Shown here piece by piece: positions 24,529 through 33,436 of a stretch of 64,000 nucleotides of DNA. Made by a program: the position numbers and the translations under genes. The stretch spans positions 1-64,000 of the forward strand of contig DASYHQ010000061.1 of NCBI GenBank assembly GCA_035998445.1, in the 5' to 3' direction. Origin of the DNA: Tepidisphaeraceae bacterium (lineage in GTDB: Bacteria; Planctomycetota; Phycisphaerae; Tepidisphaerales; Tepidisphaeraceae). The first letter of the stretch is position 1. Each line of letters begins with the position of its first letter. Under the pieces are notes generated by a model, which worked only from the letters and a program-made list of their open reading frames with translations, made no database searches and was not told the origin of the DNA.

Positions 24529-25152
24529 TCACTTCAGTGAGCCCGTCTTATCGCCCGCGCCTTGCGTCAACTTCGTCAGCACTTCGTCGACTGTGGCAAT
24601 CTTGTCTGCCAGATTGGCGAATGCGCCGACATGCTTCAAGTTCGCGTGCCCGCCCCAAAGGCTCAGTAGCACCTTTCCGCTCGCCACGGCCGCCGGCGCG
24701 TCCTCGAAGCGGCAGGTGTTGCTCGCGTCACCGTCGTAAAGGCCAAGCGCCGCAGCGGTCTCCATCCAGATGATCGCGTCGTAGCGATTCAGCTCGCGCG
24801 CGTGCGTGGTGCCAAGGTCCTGCCAGTACGCCTCGGCTCCTTCCGGCCAGTAGGCGGCGCCGTCGATCGTGCCGCGATCGAGCAGCAGCACCTTCTGTGG
24901 ATGCTCAGCCGCGGTGCGGTTTTCTTGTTCGACTTGGAGTCGGTAAATCTGCCGCTGCACGTCGCGCCGGCCGGGCAGGTCCAGCTTGTCCCAGCGCGTC
25001 TGCAGGCGGTCGTACACCTGCGTGGCCGCCTCTGGCACGCGCACGAAGCGATCGGGGTGGGCCGTCGCGAGATGGCTTGAGATGACCGATTTTCCCGCGC
25101 CGGGGCCACCCGTTAACACGATGCGTTGCACGATCGGTGTCGCGGGGGTCAT
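24529..25152 (-). CDS. AAA family ATPase/kinase (AAA_28, NadR/Ttd14-like)
   Basis: 207 residues. Walker A GGPGAGKS at about residues 15-22, followed by a mixed alpha/beta domain with a conserved LLLDRGTIDGAAYWP (DRG...D...Y) as in the AAA_28 group of NadR-like proteins. These phosphorylate or bind nucleotides, but substrates are mostly undefined. Its 5' end is followed by an H hairpin (25175-25201). No operon partner. Confidence 0.7.
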   Translation of the reverse strand: MTPATPIVQRIVLTGGPGAGKSVISSHLATAHPDRFVRVPEAATQVYDRLQTRWDKLDLPGRRDVQRQIYRLQVEQENRTAAEHPQKVLLLDRGTIDGAAYWPEGAEAYWQDLGTTHARELNRYDAIIWMETAAALGLYDGDASNTCRFEDAPAAVASGKVLLSLWGGHANLKHVGAFANLADKIATVDEVLTKLTQGAGDKTGSLK

Positions 25153-25174
25153 CTGGGGCGCACTATAACGACAT

Positions 25175-25201
25175 GCCCCTGGTCGCTAAAGCGACCGGGC
25201 C
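25175..25201. repeat. Family H hairpin, copy 4
   Basis: CCCTGGTCGC and GCGACCGGG around TAAA. It lies between the AAA ATPase gene start and the 3' end of the DUF4198 gene, so as for other H copies it is close to a gene end. Confidence 0.7.
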
Positions 25202-25237
25202 GGCGAGCTATCCGGCACCGGGCTGCGCTGCATGACG

Positions 25238-26038
25238 CTATTCTCCGCAACACGGACAGACGGCCGGCACGTACAGGCCGATGGTCGCGGAGTACTTCGT
25301 GCCGTCGTAGCCCTCCCCTTTGTCATCGTCGGCGTGGTGGGCGACGATCAGGTAGTAGTTGCCGTCGGTCGGCTCGAACGTGGCGTCGCCTCCGGCGTCG
25401 GTCTTGCGCTCGAACTTGTCGTCGAACCCGCTGGCGAGCGTGTGACCGCGCGGGATGAACGACACCCTCGTATCGGGCAGCGGCTTGCCCTTGTACAGCA
25501 GCCGAACGGTGATCGCGGTGCCGGGGCCCATCGGGGTGACGGGGTTCGTCTGCGGCACCAGTTCCAGTGGATGGCCGAGCACGCGATCAAAGCCGGGGTT
25601 GTCGACCGGCGGCTTGTCGAGGCTTTTCGATGCGACCAAGAACGCCTTGCCGCTCTTGATCGACCGCAGCGGCGCGTAGCTCACGACGGCGTCGCTCGTC
25701 TGCACGATCGTGTACATGCCGGGCTGGTCGGTCTGCAGGCGCGCGGTGTGGTAGCCTTCCTTGGGGGCGTAACCGAGGTCGGTCAGTGATGGCTTCAGGT
25801 CGCGCGACTGGCCGTCGGGCCCGATGACGTTCAGCGCAATCGTCTGGGGCGACGCCTTGCCGGCCAGCTTGAAGTCGCGGTGGTCGTTGCCGTGATTGCC
25901 GAGCATCAAATCGACGTGGACCACGTCGCCGACGCGCACGAGGTTGGCGTTGGTCTGCAGCCAGGTATCGTGCGCGTGGGCGACAAGCGAGGCGAGCGAG
26001 AGCGTGATCAGCAGCGTGATGAGCAGTGAGCGGTTCAT
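25238..26038 (-). CDS. DUF4198 family exported protein
   Basis: 266 residues. Signal peptide (LLITLSLASLVAHA) followed by HDTWLQTN, the N-terminal HDxW motif of DUF4198 proteins, which begin right after the cleavage site. A beta-sandwich domain follows, with GKPLPDTRVSFIPRG and ADDDKGEGYDGTKYSATIGL. The C-terminus is CPCCGE, a possible metal site. DUF4198 proteins are linked to metal (for example nickel or cobalt) uptake in several bacteria. Twelve bases downstream of the prepilin-like gene, with which it is surely co-transcribed. Confidence 0.8.
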   Translation of the reverse strand: MNRSLLITLLITLSLASLVAHAHDTWLQTNANLVRVGDVVHVDLMLGNHGNDHRDFKLAGKASPQTIALNVIGPDGQSRDLKPSLTDLGYAPKEGYHTARLQTDQPGMYTIVQTSDAVVSYAPLRSIKSGKAFLVASKSLDKPPVDNPGFDRVLGHPLELVPQTNPVTPMGPGTAITVRLLYKGKPLPDTRVSFIPRGHTLASGFDDKFERKTDAGGDATFEPTDGNYYLIVAHHADDDKGEGYDGTKYSATIGLYVPAVCPCCGE

Positions 26039-26050
26039 GTGTGATGTCCT

Positions 26051-26746
26051 TTAGTTCAGGTCCCAGAGCGAGTCGGTGTAATTGGGATGGGCAGGGTCGA
26101 TGATGCCGTTGGGCGTGTAGGTGCCGACCGAGCCCGGGTAAAATGGCGATCGCATCGGCAGGCGCTCGGCGTGACCGTCGACGAAGCCGACCGTGACCAT
26201 CTGCTTCGGGTGCCGCCTGTGGTTGGGCCGACAGGATGACGCGGTCGCCGCCCGACCCGGTGGCCAACAGTGAGTTGCCAACGACGGGTTGCCTGCGGGC
26301 TGGTCAGCAAGGCCGGCGTCACACAGAGCGACGGCCTCGCTCCACATCCGTATCTTGTTCAGCCGAACACCGTTCAGCGTGACGTTGAAGCCGTAGCTGG
26401 CCTCGACGTCCACGCGATCGTTTGAAGGGCAGTGCCAGACCTGGTTGCCCACGTTGTCGGTGTTGTCCTTCCCCTGGCGCAGGTAGGGGTAAAGCAGTTC
26501 CTTACGGTCTTTCGCGGGCGTGGCACCGATCGGTGGCACGAAGGCGACGTAACGCTTTGTGTCTTGGGCGTACATGATGCCCGCAGTGGCGATCTGGCGA
26601 ACGTTGGACATACAGGCGACGGCCCGTGCCTGGCTGCGGGCGGCGTTCAGCGAGGGCAGGAGGATGCCGATGAGCAGCGCGATGATGCCGATGACCACAA
26701 GCAGTTCGACCAGCGTGAACGCACGCGAGTACGGAACGGTCTTCAT
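26051..26746 (-). CDS. Type II/IV pilin-like protein with H-X9-DG-like C-terminal region
   Basis: 231 residues. The N-terminus [20 protein letters not shown] is a class III prepilin signal (short basic leader, Phe-Thr-Leu-Val-Glu, hydrophobic helix), processed by PilD-type peptidase. The C-terminus has [18 protein letters not shown], an H...DG region typical of the Planctomycetota-abundant pseudopilin group, with ten residues between His and Asp here. Such proteins are numerous in that phylum. Located between a small membrane protein gene and the DUF4198 gene; the three form a minus-strand operon. Confidence 0.85.
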   Translation of the reverse strand: MKTVPYSRAFTLVELLVVIGIIALLIGILLPSLNAARSQARAVACMSNVRQIATAGIMYAQDTKRYVAFVPPIGATPAKDRKELLYPYLRQGKDNTDNVGNQVWHCPSNDRVDVEASYGFNVTLNGVRLNKIRMWSEAVALCDAGLADQPAGNPSLATHCWPPGRAATASSCRPNHRRHPKQMVTVGFVDGHAERLPMRSPFYPGSVGTYTPNGIIDPAHPNYTDSLWDLN

Positions 26747-26818
26747 GATGAAGCTCCCGTTGATGGGGGACAGGTTGAATTGTGTCGAGACGCGCCCGCG
26801 GAATGGCGGGCGGATGGG

Positions 26819-27196
26819 TCAGGCAGTGACCGGTGGGGCGCGGCCGCTGTAGGGCTGGTGGGCTGGTGGGCAGACGATGCGATCGATAACGGGCGGCGCC
26901 AGCGAGCCAACGAGGCCGAGCTGAGCAAAGTCGAACGTCGCGGGCGGTGCGACCATCAGCGCCGCGGCGAAGTAGCAGACGGCGCACGCGGGTTTGACGG
27001 GGGACTGCTTCTGGTCGTCGGCCGGCGCGTGGGTCGCGCAGCAGCCGGCATCCGATGAAACGCGTCCGGGCGCATCGCCACCGCCACCGCCACTGCCCGG
27101 CATCTTGACGATGCCGCGCGTGTGGCCGGGCACGATCGCGCCGAACCAGACGCTGACGTAAAGCAGAATGAAGATGCGTAGGCCGCGGGAGCGCAC
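26819..27196 (-). CDS. Small exported/membrane protein with Cys-rich middle, unknown function
   Basis: 125 residues. An N-terminal hydrophobic segment (GLRIFILLYVSVWFGAIV) leads to a Gly-rich stretch, Cys residues in DAGCCATHAP and CAVCYFAAAL, and a Pro-rich end. It resembles DUF2946-like small proteins (Cys-x-x-Cys plus hydrophobic segments) often found with metal-related genes, but the match is weak. First gene of the operon with the prepilin-like and DUF4198 genes. Confidence 0.5.
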   Translation of the reverse strand: MRSRGLRIFILLYVSVWFGAIVPGHTRGIVKMPGSGGGGGDAPGRVSSDAGCCATHAPADDQKQSPVKPACAVCYFAAALMVAPPATFDFAQLGLVGSLAPPVIDRIVCPPAHQPYSGRAPPVTA

Positions 27197-27326
27197 TAGG
27201 GCTACAACCTAATGCGGCGCGGCAGCCTGTCAAAGCGGCAAAATGCCTTCAGGCGTTCTGCGATGCGTGAAAAGCTCGATAACATCGTCTTCAAGCACTG
27301 CGAGTCATGGTGTCTGTCCCCAGTTG

Positions 27327-27361
27327 AAGACGAAGAGATCCTTCGGAGTACCTCAGGATGA
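27327..27361. repeat. Family C half copy
   Basis: GAGATCCTTCGGAGTACCTC followed by AGGATGACG, a single arm of the family C repeat, directly upstream of the 27436 gene. The other arm is absent. Confidence 0.7.
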
Positions 27362-27435
27362 CGAAACTTTCATGTGGGGCAGCAATGGAACGTGCCGCTG
27401 AATCGGCAAGCCCTCGGGGGTTCAGGAGGAACGGT

Positions 27436-27948
27436 TTGACACGCTTTTCCGTCACCTCTACGCTGGCGCCCATGCGTCTCCTGTGCGTGGTCCTGCTGTC
27501 GCTCTGCCTGTGCTCGTGCAAGTCGTCGCCGCGCGCCGCGGGCGGGCGGGGGGACCTGTTTCGCGCGACCGGCATGCGCGTCCACCCGATCTTCACCGGC
27601 GCCAAGGACTGGACCAACGACGGCAGCCCGGACGGCATCGAAGCCTTGGTGGAACTGACCGACCAGTTCGGCGACCCGATCAAGGCCAGCGGGCAGGTCG
27701 TCTTCGAACTGTTCCAGTTTCGCCGGTACAACGCCGACCCGCGCGGCCAGCCATTGCAGACCTGGACAATGTCGATCCGCACGCTCAAGGAACAACGCGA
27801 ACATTGGCGGCGCATCGGGTCGGCCTACGCGTTCCAGCTGCCGTTCCCGCAGATCGACTCGTATTCCAGCAGTGTGCTGTCGGCCGAGGTGACGCTGGAC
27901 AACGGTGGACGGCTGCGCGACCAGATCGTCCTGCAACGCCGCGATTGA
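27436..27948 (+). CDS. Small lipoprotein, unknown function
   Basis: 170 residues from TTG 27436, five bases after a strong AGGAGGA (27424-27430), or 158 from ATG 27472 without a binding site. The signal peptide ends in the lipobox LCLCSC. The mature domain is beta-rich (HPIFTGAKDWTNDGSPDG... VFELFQFRRYNADPRG ... SSVLSAEVTLDNGG), a pattern of small Planctomycetota lipoproteins. Precedes the GHMP kinase gene by 42 bases and might be co-transcribed. No function assigned. Confidence 0.65.
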   Translation: MTRFSVTSTLAPMRLLCVVLLSLCLCSCKSSPRAAGGRGDLFRATGMRVHPIFTGAKDWTNDGSPDGIEALVELTDQFGDPIKASGQVVFELFQFRRYNADPRGQPLQTWTMSIRTLKEQREHWRRIGSAYAFQLPFPQIDSYSSSVLSAEVTLDNGGRLRDQIVLQRRD

Positions 27949-27990
27949 TCACCAGCGGCATACGAGATTTCGACTGAAGACACAGGTCCT

Positions 27991-29493
27991 ATGACTCTCC
28001 CCAACCTGCTCAACCTCGAACCCGTCCCAACATTGTTGTCCCGCCTGCGGCAGGAGTTGTCGGCCGAATTTCCCGCCGGCAAGCCGGTGCGCATCAGCCG
28101 TGCGCCGGGGCGGCTGGACGTGATGGGGGGCATCGCCGACTACACCGGCAGCCTGGTGTGCGAGGCCACGCTCGACCGTGCCGCTGCGGTGGCGCTAAGC
28201 GAACGCGACGATCGGCAGGTGCAGGTCTTCAGCTTCAACCTGTTGGACGAGCACCGCCCGTTCACGCTGCGCGTGCCGCTCGATTCGCTTGCCACCGGCG
28301 ACCTCGCCACGCTTCGGCGCGAGTTTGCCGAGCCGGGGCGCGGGTGGGCGGGTTACCTCGTCGGGTGCCTGTTCCTGCTGCACGAGCAGGGATACGTAAA
28401 TCTGGCCGACCCGGGCATCAAGGGTTTGAACCTCGCGCTGCTCAGCACCGTGCCGCTGGGTGCCGGTGTCAGCAGCTCGGCGGCGATTGAAGTCGCGACG
28501 ATGATGAACCTGTGCGCCCACTTCGGCATCGACGGCACGCCCGGCGTGCCGCAGCGCAACCGGTTGCAGATCGCCAACTGCAAGACGATCGACCCGATGA
28601 AGCTGGCCGCGATGTGCCAGGCGGTCGAGAACCGCGTGGTGGGCGCGCCCTGCGGCATAATGGATCAGGTCAGCAGTTGCTACGGCGAGTCAGGCGCGCT
28701 GCTGCGCATGGTCTGCCAGCCACACGAAATTCAGGAACCGCTCTTCCTGCCGCAGGGCATTCGGGCGGTGGGCATCAACAGCAACGTGAAGCACAGCGTG
28801 GGCGGTGGCATGTACGGCAAGACGCGCTGCGCGGCGTTCATGGGCCACAAGATCATCCTGGAAAAAATGCGCGAGATGGGCGCCGCGGCCGGCAAGACGC
28901 TGGTCGGCGACCCGATGAACGGCTACCTCGCCAATCTGGACCCCGACGACTACAAACGCCTCTTCCGCCCGTTCATCCCCGAGCTCGTCAACGGCGACGC
29001 CTTCATCGCCAAGTACGGCAGCACGATCGACACCGCGACCCGCGTCGAGCCCGACGTCGACTACCACGTGCAGCACGCCACCGACCATCACGTGCTGGAG
29101 GCCCGCCGGGTGCGCAACTTCACTGATTTCCTGCAGCAGGCCGCGGCGATGTCCGCGACCGACCCGTCGCGCAAGCTGCTGCTCGATAAGGCCGGCCACC
29201 TGATGTACGCGTCGCATCTGTCGTACACGAACGACGCGATGCTGGGCGCCGACGAGTGCGACCTGCTCGTCAAACTCGCCCGCGACCGCGAGCCTGAAGG
29301 TCTTTATGGCGCGAAGATTACGGGTGGGGGAAGTGGCGGCGCCGTTGCAATCCTCTGCGACATCAGCGACCGCGCCGATGCGGTGCTGGCGGAGATCATG
29401 ACCGAGTACGAGAAGCAGACGGGCAAGAAGCCGGAGGCGTTCCTGGGTAGCAGCCCGGGCGCCTGGCATGCGGGGACGACGGTCGTCGTGTAA
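27991..29493 (+). CDS. GHMP-family sugar kinase resembling L-arabinokinase
   Basis: 500 residues. Motif 1 APGRLDVMGGIADYTGS, motif 2 PLGAGVSSSAAIEVA and the C-terminal GGGSGG are those of GHMP kinases. Galactokinases usually read APGRVNLIGEHTDYN, whereas APGRLDVMGGIADYSGS is found in plant L-arabinokinase and galacturonokinase-type proteins. Further matches to the arabinokinase pattern are HSVGGGMYGKTRCAAFMG and DPDDYKRLFR...DAFIAKYG. It phosphorylates a sugar at C-1 in the cytoplasm, probably L-arabinose, galactose or a uronate. An insert of about 30 residues after the motif 2 helix (GVPQRNRLQIANCKTI) is unusual. Confidence 0.8.
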   Translation: MTLPNLLNLEPVPTLLSRLRQELSAEFPAGKPVRISRAPGRLDVMGGIADYTGSLVCEATLDRAAAVALSERDDRQVQVFSFNLLDEHRPFTLRVPLDSLATGDLATLRREFAEPGRGWAGYLVGCLFLLHEQGYVNLADPGIKGLNLALLSTVPLGAGVSSSAAIEVATMMNLCAHFGIDGTPGVPQRNRLQIANCKTIDPMKLAAMCQAVENRVVGAPCGIMDQVSSCYGESGALLRMVCQPHEIQEPLFLPQGIRAVGINSNVKHSVGGGMYGKTRCAAFMGHKIILEKMREMGAAAGKTLVGDPMNGYLANLDPDDYKRLFRPFIPELVNGDAFIAKYGSTIDTATRVEPDVDYHVQHATDHHVLEARRVRNFTDFLQQAAAMSATDPSRKLLLDKAGHLMYASHLSYTNDAMLGADECDLLVKLARDREPEGLYGAKITGGGSGGAVAILCDISDRADAVLAEIMTEYEKQTGKKPEAFLGSSPGAWHAGTTVVV

Positions 29494-29526
29494 ACAAGTC
29501 GATAAGTTCTTTGGGAAGCAAACCGG

Positions 29527-29548
29527 ACTGGTCGCTTTAGCGACCAGT
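29527..29548. repeat. Family H hairpin, copy 5
   Basis: ACTGGTCGC and GCGACCAGT around TTTA, a perfect 9-bp stem 34 bases after the GHMP kinase stop. No T-run follows. Confidence 0.75.
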
Positions 29549-29590
29549 TCTTCCGCCACATACACCAGTGAAAAGAGAAAAGCCGGGGGG

Positions 29591-29671
29591 AGACACAGAC
29601 AAGAATGTCTGTTCCACAGAAGACGGGGGGAGAGGAAGAGAGACAGGCAGGAATGCCTGTCTTACAGAAGA
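29591..29671. repeat. Family E repeat copy 1
   Basis: Two units of an ACAGACAAGAATGTCTGT / ACAGGCAGGAATGCCTGT hairpin, each followed by a CACAGAAGA or TACAGAAGAC tail, separated by GGGGGGAGAGG. The same units recur at 44090, 48214 and 48678. It lies in the convergent gap between the GHMP kinase and rodA. Confidence 0.8.
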
Positions 29672-29706
29672 CTTGATGCGTGCGTCTCGCGCGCTGTCGG
29701 GTGCTT

Positions 29707-30894
29707 TCAATCGAACTCGAACGCGGTGCGCGCCATCACCATGGGTCGGTTCTGACCGATGTTCAGCAAAAACCCAGCTGCGATAAAGCTGCTCAGCAGG
29801 CTGCTGCCCCCGTAGCTGACGAACGGCAATGTAATTCCGGTAACCGGGAAGATGCCGGTCGCCACGGCCAGGTTCAGGAAGGTTTGGCCGGCCAGCATCG
29901 TCACGATGCCCAGCGATACCAGCTTACCGAACGGTTCTTTGGTAGACGCGCTGATCTCGATGCCGGCGGTGAAGAAGACGATGTAAGCCCCCAGCAGCAC
30001 GGCGCTGCCGAAGAAGCCGAACTGTTCGCCGACGAGCGCGAAGACCATGTCGTTGTGGCTTTCCGGCACGCGCCGGCCGATCGGGATCTCGCCGAAACCC
30101 TTGCCTGCCACACCACCGCTGCCAAGGGCGATCTTGGCTTGTTCCTGCTGGAAGCCAGTTTCCTGGAGCGTCTTGGGGTCGCTGCTGAACATCGCGTAGA
30201 CGCGGGCGCGTTGGTACTCCTTCACGATCGCAGGCATGTGGCGGAAGATCGGGATCTCCTTCTGCCCGCTGAACCAGGCGAACGGCACGATCGCAAAGCC
30301 GATGCCCACCACGGCCAGCAGGTGCAGAAACTTCGCGCCAGCGGCGTACAGCATCGCGAACAGGCAGGGGATGAAGACCAACGCCGTGCCGAGGTCCGGC
30401 TGCTTCAGGATAAGGCCCAGCGGGATCAGCGCGATCGTGAACGGCAGGATGAGCCCGGGAATCGTGCGGTAGTTGCTGCGGAACCGCAGGTAGCGCGCCA
30501 GCACGAGGATAAAGCTGATCTTCATCAGCTCGGCCGGTTGAAGGCTGAACGTGCCGAAGTTGATCCAGTTGTAGGCGCCCTTCACGTTGCGAATGAGCGG
30601 CAGCGGGGTGTCACCCTGCCGGCCGGTGCCGAGGACCGAGCCCAGGACGGTGTAGCCGACCAGCAGGATGCTGACGACGTAGAAGACCCACGCGAGGCGC
30701 CCGAGGATCTGATAGTTGATCATCTGGATGCCCGCCATCACGCCGAGCCCGATGAAGATGAACAGCAGCTGCTTGCGCCCGTCGGCGTTGTCGTCGGCCC
30801 AGATCGAGATCACGCCCATGCCCACCAGAACCGCCGTGGCGGCCAGCACCGGCCAGTTGGTCGCGATCGCAAGTTGTTTCCAGAGGGCGTTCAT
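29707..30894 (-). CDS. rodA: Rod shape-determining glycosyltransferase RodA (SEDS family)
   Basis: 395 residues from ATG 30894 (an ORF start at 30981 adds 29 unlikely residues). Ten membrane segments. SEDS hallmark motifs include NWINFGTFSLQPAELMK, LKQPDLGTALVFIP, and the C-terminal FVSYGGSSLLSSFIAAG. It polymerises lipid II glycan strands together with PBP2 in the elongation complex at the inner membrane. mreB-mreC-mreD-mrdA lie on the other strand about 1.5 kb away. In many bacteria rodA follows mrdA; here it is displaced to the other side of mreB and inverted. Confidence 0.92.
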   Translation of the reverse strand: MNALWKQLAIATNWPVLAATAVLVGMGVISIWADDNADGRKQLLFIFIGLGVMAGIQMINYQILGRLAWVFYVVSILLVGYTVLGSVLGTGRQGDTPLPLIRNVKGAYNWINFGTFSLQPAELMKISFILVLARYLRFRSNYRTIPGLILPFTIALIPLGLILKQPDLGTALVFIPCLFAMLYAAGAKFLHLLAVVGIGFAIVPFAWFSGQKEIPIFRHMPAIVKEYQRARVYAMFSSDPKTLQETGFQQEQAKIALGSGGVAGKGFGEIPIGRRVPESHNDMVFALVGEQFGFFGSAVLLGAYIVFFTAGIEISASTKEPFGKLVSLGIVTMLAGQTFLNLAVATGIFPVTGITLPFVSYGGSSLLSSFIAAGFLLNIGQNRPMVMARTAFEFD

Positions 30895-30993
30895 GGGTTG
30901 ATAACAGTGGGCGGTGGACAGTGGCCGGTGAAAGGCGGATCGACGTGTGGCCGTCTTCACGGCCCACGATCCACTGTCCACTTCATGCCTTCA

Positions 30994-31740
30994 TCAACGA
31001 TGGAACCATCCCGCGGCCACCATGCGGGCGGGGCCTTTGTGGATGACGGGGACCTCGTCGCCGGCCGACACGGAGGGGTGGCCGCTGGGCAGGTAAACGC
31101 TGGCGACGCGATTGTCGCCACCGTCGGTCAGCGTACAGCGGACGAGCTGAGACGCGGGCGCCAGCGCGGCATGACGAACCTCCACCACGCTGGCGGTGCT
31201 GGGTTGGCCATCGCGGTACAGCGAAAGCAACTGTCGGCGAGTCCAAAGGCCACCGGCCAAGCTCAGCAGTGCCAATGGCGCCAGCGTCCACGCCGCCACC
31301 AGCGCGGCGGCCAGGGAACTGGGCTGCGTGCGGCCGGTCCAGAGCTTGGGGTTCTTCGGATCGATGCGCAGCGGCACCGTGCTCTTGATGACGATTGGCT
31401 CGACGCGCCCCAACAGCGGGCCGATCACGTTGTGTGTGACACCCTCGTACTCGTACGTCAGGTTCACCGTCGTCTCCGGTGGCACCTTGGTGCCGGCGAC
31501 GGAGAGGTTGTCGAACGACGACAGCACCACCGCGTCGACCGGTACGCCGACCGTCAGCAGTTGGTTTTCCTTGCGCCACGCGTTCACCTGCCCGTAGGCG
31601 AAGTAGGCCGCCACGAGCGCGATGCCGATGATCGCCAGCCACCACCCGCGCACGCGGGGCTCGGTGGTGGCGCGGGCCCGAACCTCGGACGACAGGGGCC
31701 GCGGGGGAGGGGGAAGGATATCGAGGGTCATGTTGCTCAT
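30994..31740 (-). CDS. DUF3592-like membrane protein
   Basis: 248 residues. One N-terminal membrane helix (WWLAIIGIALVAAYFAYG), a periplasmic beta-rich region (VDAVVLSSFDNLSV... TVNLTYEYEGV), a second hydrophobic segment (LAAALVAAWTLAPLALLSLAG) and a beta-rich end. This order matches DUF3592 proteins, whose role is unknown. It ends 99 bases before rodA on the same strand and may be co-transcribed. Confidence 0.6.
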   Translation of the reverse strand: MSNMTLDILPPPPRPLSSEVRARATTEPRVRGWWLAIIGIALVAAYFAYGQVNAWRKENQLLTVGVPVDAVVLSSFDNLSVAGTKVPPETTVNLTYEYEGVTHNVIGPLLGRVEPIVIKSTVPLRIDPKNPKLWTGRTQPSSLAAALVAAWTLAPLALLSLAGGLWTRRQLLSLYRDGQPSTASVVEVRHAALAPASQLVRCTLTDGGDNRVASVYLPSGHPSVSAGDEVPVIHKGPARMVAAGWFHR

Positions 31741-32372
31741 GTGAAGGGTCCGGCGGCATTCTAAAGGCAGGCGGATGATATTGCCCGTCTGCCGCAGGCA
31801 ATATCGACCGAGTCGGACTTGCCGATCCCCTATTCAGACGCGACCCGGGCGCGGTCACCGAACCGAAGCTGCCTTCCACGTTTCGCCGCAGGAGCAGCTT
31901 CTCGCTTTTTCGTTATCTCGTCAGACGAAAAGCCCGGAGCTGCGCTCCTGCGGCGAAAAGAGGAGGTGGCTGATACCGCTTCTGAAACATCGCGGGCCAC
32001 AGCCTCGGCGCGGCTCGGCGACCCTCCGTCTGGTTTGCATCCCCCTCACAGTCCCTGTATTTTAACGCACGACCGGGCACCGGCTGACGTACATGCGTTA
32101 GGCGGTTAGGGATTGAATGGACGTCCGGGTTCCCGATGGATCGGGAAACCGCTGGTTTCTCGCTGAAAACGGGCTGTTTTGCCGTCGTGGGCTTTGCGGG
32201 CCAAAGGGCATTGCGAAGTTGGCGATCGGCGAGCAGGCACGCTTCGGCGCACGTCCCGATGAATCCTTTTTAATTGCCCGGCGATGCATCGCGTCTGTGG
32301 CGAGCGTCACTTTTCGATGTTTGGAGGGTGGCCGATGCCGGTGCGGTTGATGCCCCTTACGGGAGATGGCTT
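31741..32372. other. Divergent control region upstream of mreB
   Basis: About 630 bases between the divergent DUF3592-like gene and mreB. A single inverted repeat (family G) lies at 31879-31960. The remainder has no convincing gene; the stretch 32200-32340 is less GC-rich in parts and likely holds the mre promoter. Forward frames starting at 32274 extend mreB upstream without a binding site. Confidence 0.4.
31879..31960. repeat. Family G inverted repeat
   Basis: TTTCGCCGCAGGAGCAGCTT on the left and GAGCTGCGCTCCTGCGGCGA on the right, around a core including TTTTTCGTTATCTCGTC. Single copy in the window, upstream of mreB. Confidence 0.75.
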
Positions 32373-33428
32373 GTGATCTTCGATGGCCTGATGGGCATGT
32401 TCAGCATCGACATGGGGATCGACCTTGGCACCTGCAACACGCTGGTCTGCGTGAAGGGCGAAGGCATCGTCCTGAACGAACCGAGCGTCGTCGCCGTGAA
32501 AAAAGGCACGAACCGCGTGCTGCAGAACGGCAACGCGGTCGGCTTGGTCGCCAAGGAGATGCTCGGCAAGACGCCCGGCAGCATCACCGCGATCCGCCCG
32601 CTTAAGGACGGCGTGATCAGCGACTTCGAAGTCACCGAGGCGATGCTCGCCTACTTCATCCGCCGGGTGCATGGCCGTAAGCACTTCATCGGGCCGCGCG
32701 TCGTCATCGCGATTCCCTCGGGCATCACGGCCGTCGAAAAACGCGCGGTGCTCGATAGCGCCGAGCGCGCCGGTGCCCGCCGGGTGTACCTCGTTGAGGA
32801 ACCCATGGCCGCCGCCATTGGCGCGGGTTTGCCCGTCACCGAACCGACCGCCAGCATGATCGTCGACATTGGTGGCGGCACGACGGAGGTCGCGATCATC
32901 TCGCTGGCCGACATCAGCGTGAAGGAGTCCGTCCGCACCGCCGGCGACGACTTTGACGACGCGATCGTCGCGCACATGAAGAAGACCTACAACATGGCGA
33001 TCGGCGAGCAGATGGCCGAGCGCATCAAGATCGAGATCGGCTCCGCCGCCCAACTGAGCGACGACGAGCCCAGCATGGAAGTGCGCGGCCGCGACATGAT
33101 CAGCGGTTTGCCGCGCAAGACGTCGGTGACGTCGGAAGAGATCCGCGAGGCGCTGCAGGAACCGGTCACCGCCATCATCGAGGCCGTCACCCGCACCCTG
33201 GAAATGGCCGAGCCCGAACTCGCCGCCGACCTGGTCGACAACGGCATCACGATGGCCGGCGGCAGCTCGCTGCTTCGTGGCCTCACGACCGTCATCAGCA
33301 ACGCGACCGGCTTGGAAGTGAAGTTGGCCGAAGACCCCCTCACCTGCGTCGCCCGCGGCACGAGCGTGTACCTGGAAAATCTGGAACTCTGGAAAGACAC
33401 CATGGAAAGCGACGCCGACGAGATGTAG
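32373..33428 (+). CDS. mreB: Rod shape-determining protein MreB
   Basis: 351 residues from GTG 32373 with GGGAG at 32361-32365; ATG 32391 and 32397 are alternatives. The GTG start gives MIFDGLMGMFSIDMGIDLGT, which aligns directly with the E. coli N-terminus including the amphipathic membrane-binding part. Actin-fold motifs are IDLGTCNTL (phosphate 1), VDIGGGTTEVA (phosphate 2) and MAGGSSLLRG (adenosine). It polymerises at the membrane and organises the elongasome with MreC, MreD, RodA and PBP2. First gene of mreB-mreC-mreD-mrdA. Confidence 0.95.
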   Translation: MIFDGLMGMFSIDMGIDLGTCNTLVCVKGEGIVLNEPSVVAVKKGTNRVLQNGNAVGLVAKEMLGKTPGSITAIRPLKDGVISDFEVTEAMLAYFIRRVHGRKHFIGPRVVIAIPSGITAVEKRAVLDSAERAGARRVYLVEEPMAAAIGAGLPVTEPTASMIVDIGGGTTEVAIISLADISVKESVRTAGDDFDDAIVAHMKKTYNMAIGEQMAERIKIEIGSAAQLSDDEPSMEVRGRDMISGLPRKTSVTSEEIREALQEPVTAIIEAVTRTLEMAEPELAADLVDNGITMAGGSSLLRGLTTVISNATGLEVKLAEDPLTCVARGTSVYLENLELWKDTMESDADEM

Positions 33429-33436
33429 CGGCGTCG

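Noticed and set aside
26051-26320. Frameshift in the prepilin-like gene near [17 protein letters not shown]
   Set aside because: The frame resumes with the expected [14 protein letters not shown] end without a shift, so the odd stretch is more likely sequence divergence.
29680-31764. 694-codon + strand frame opposite rodA and the DUF3592-like gene
   Set aside because: Composition is Gln/His/Arg-rich antisense noise; rodA motifs on the minus strand are unmistakable.
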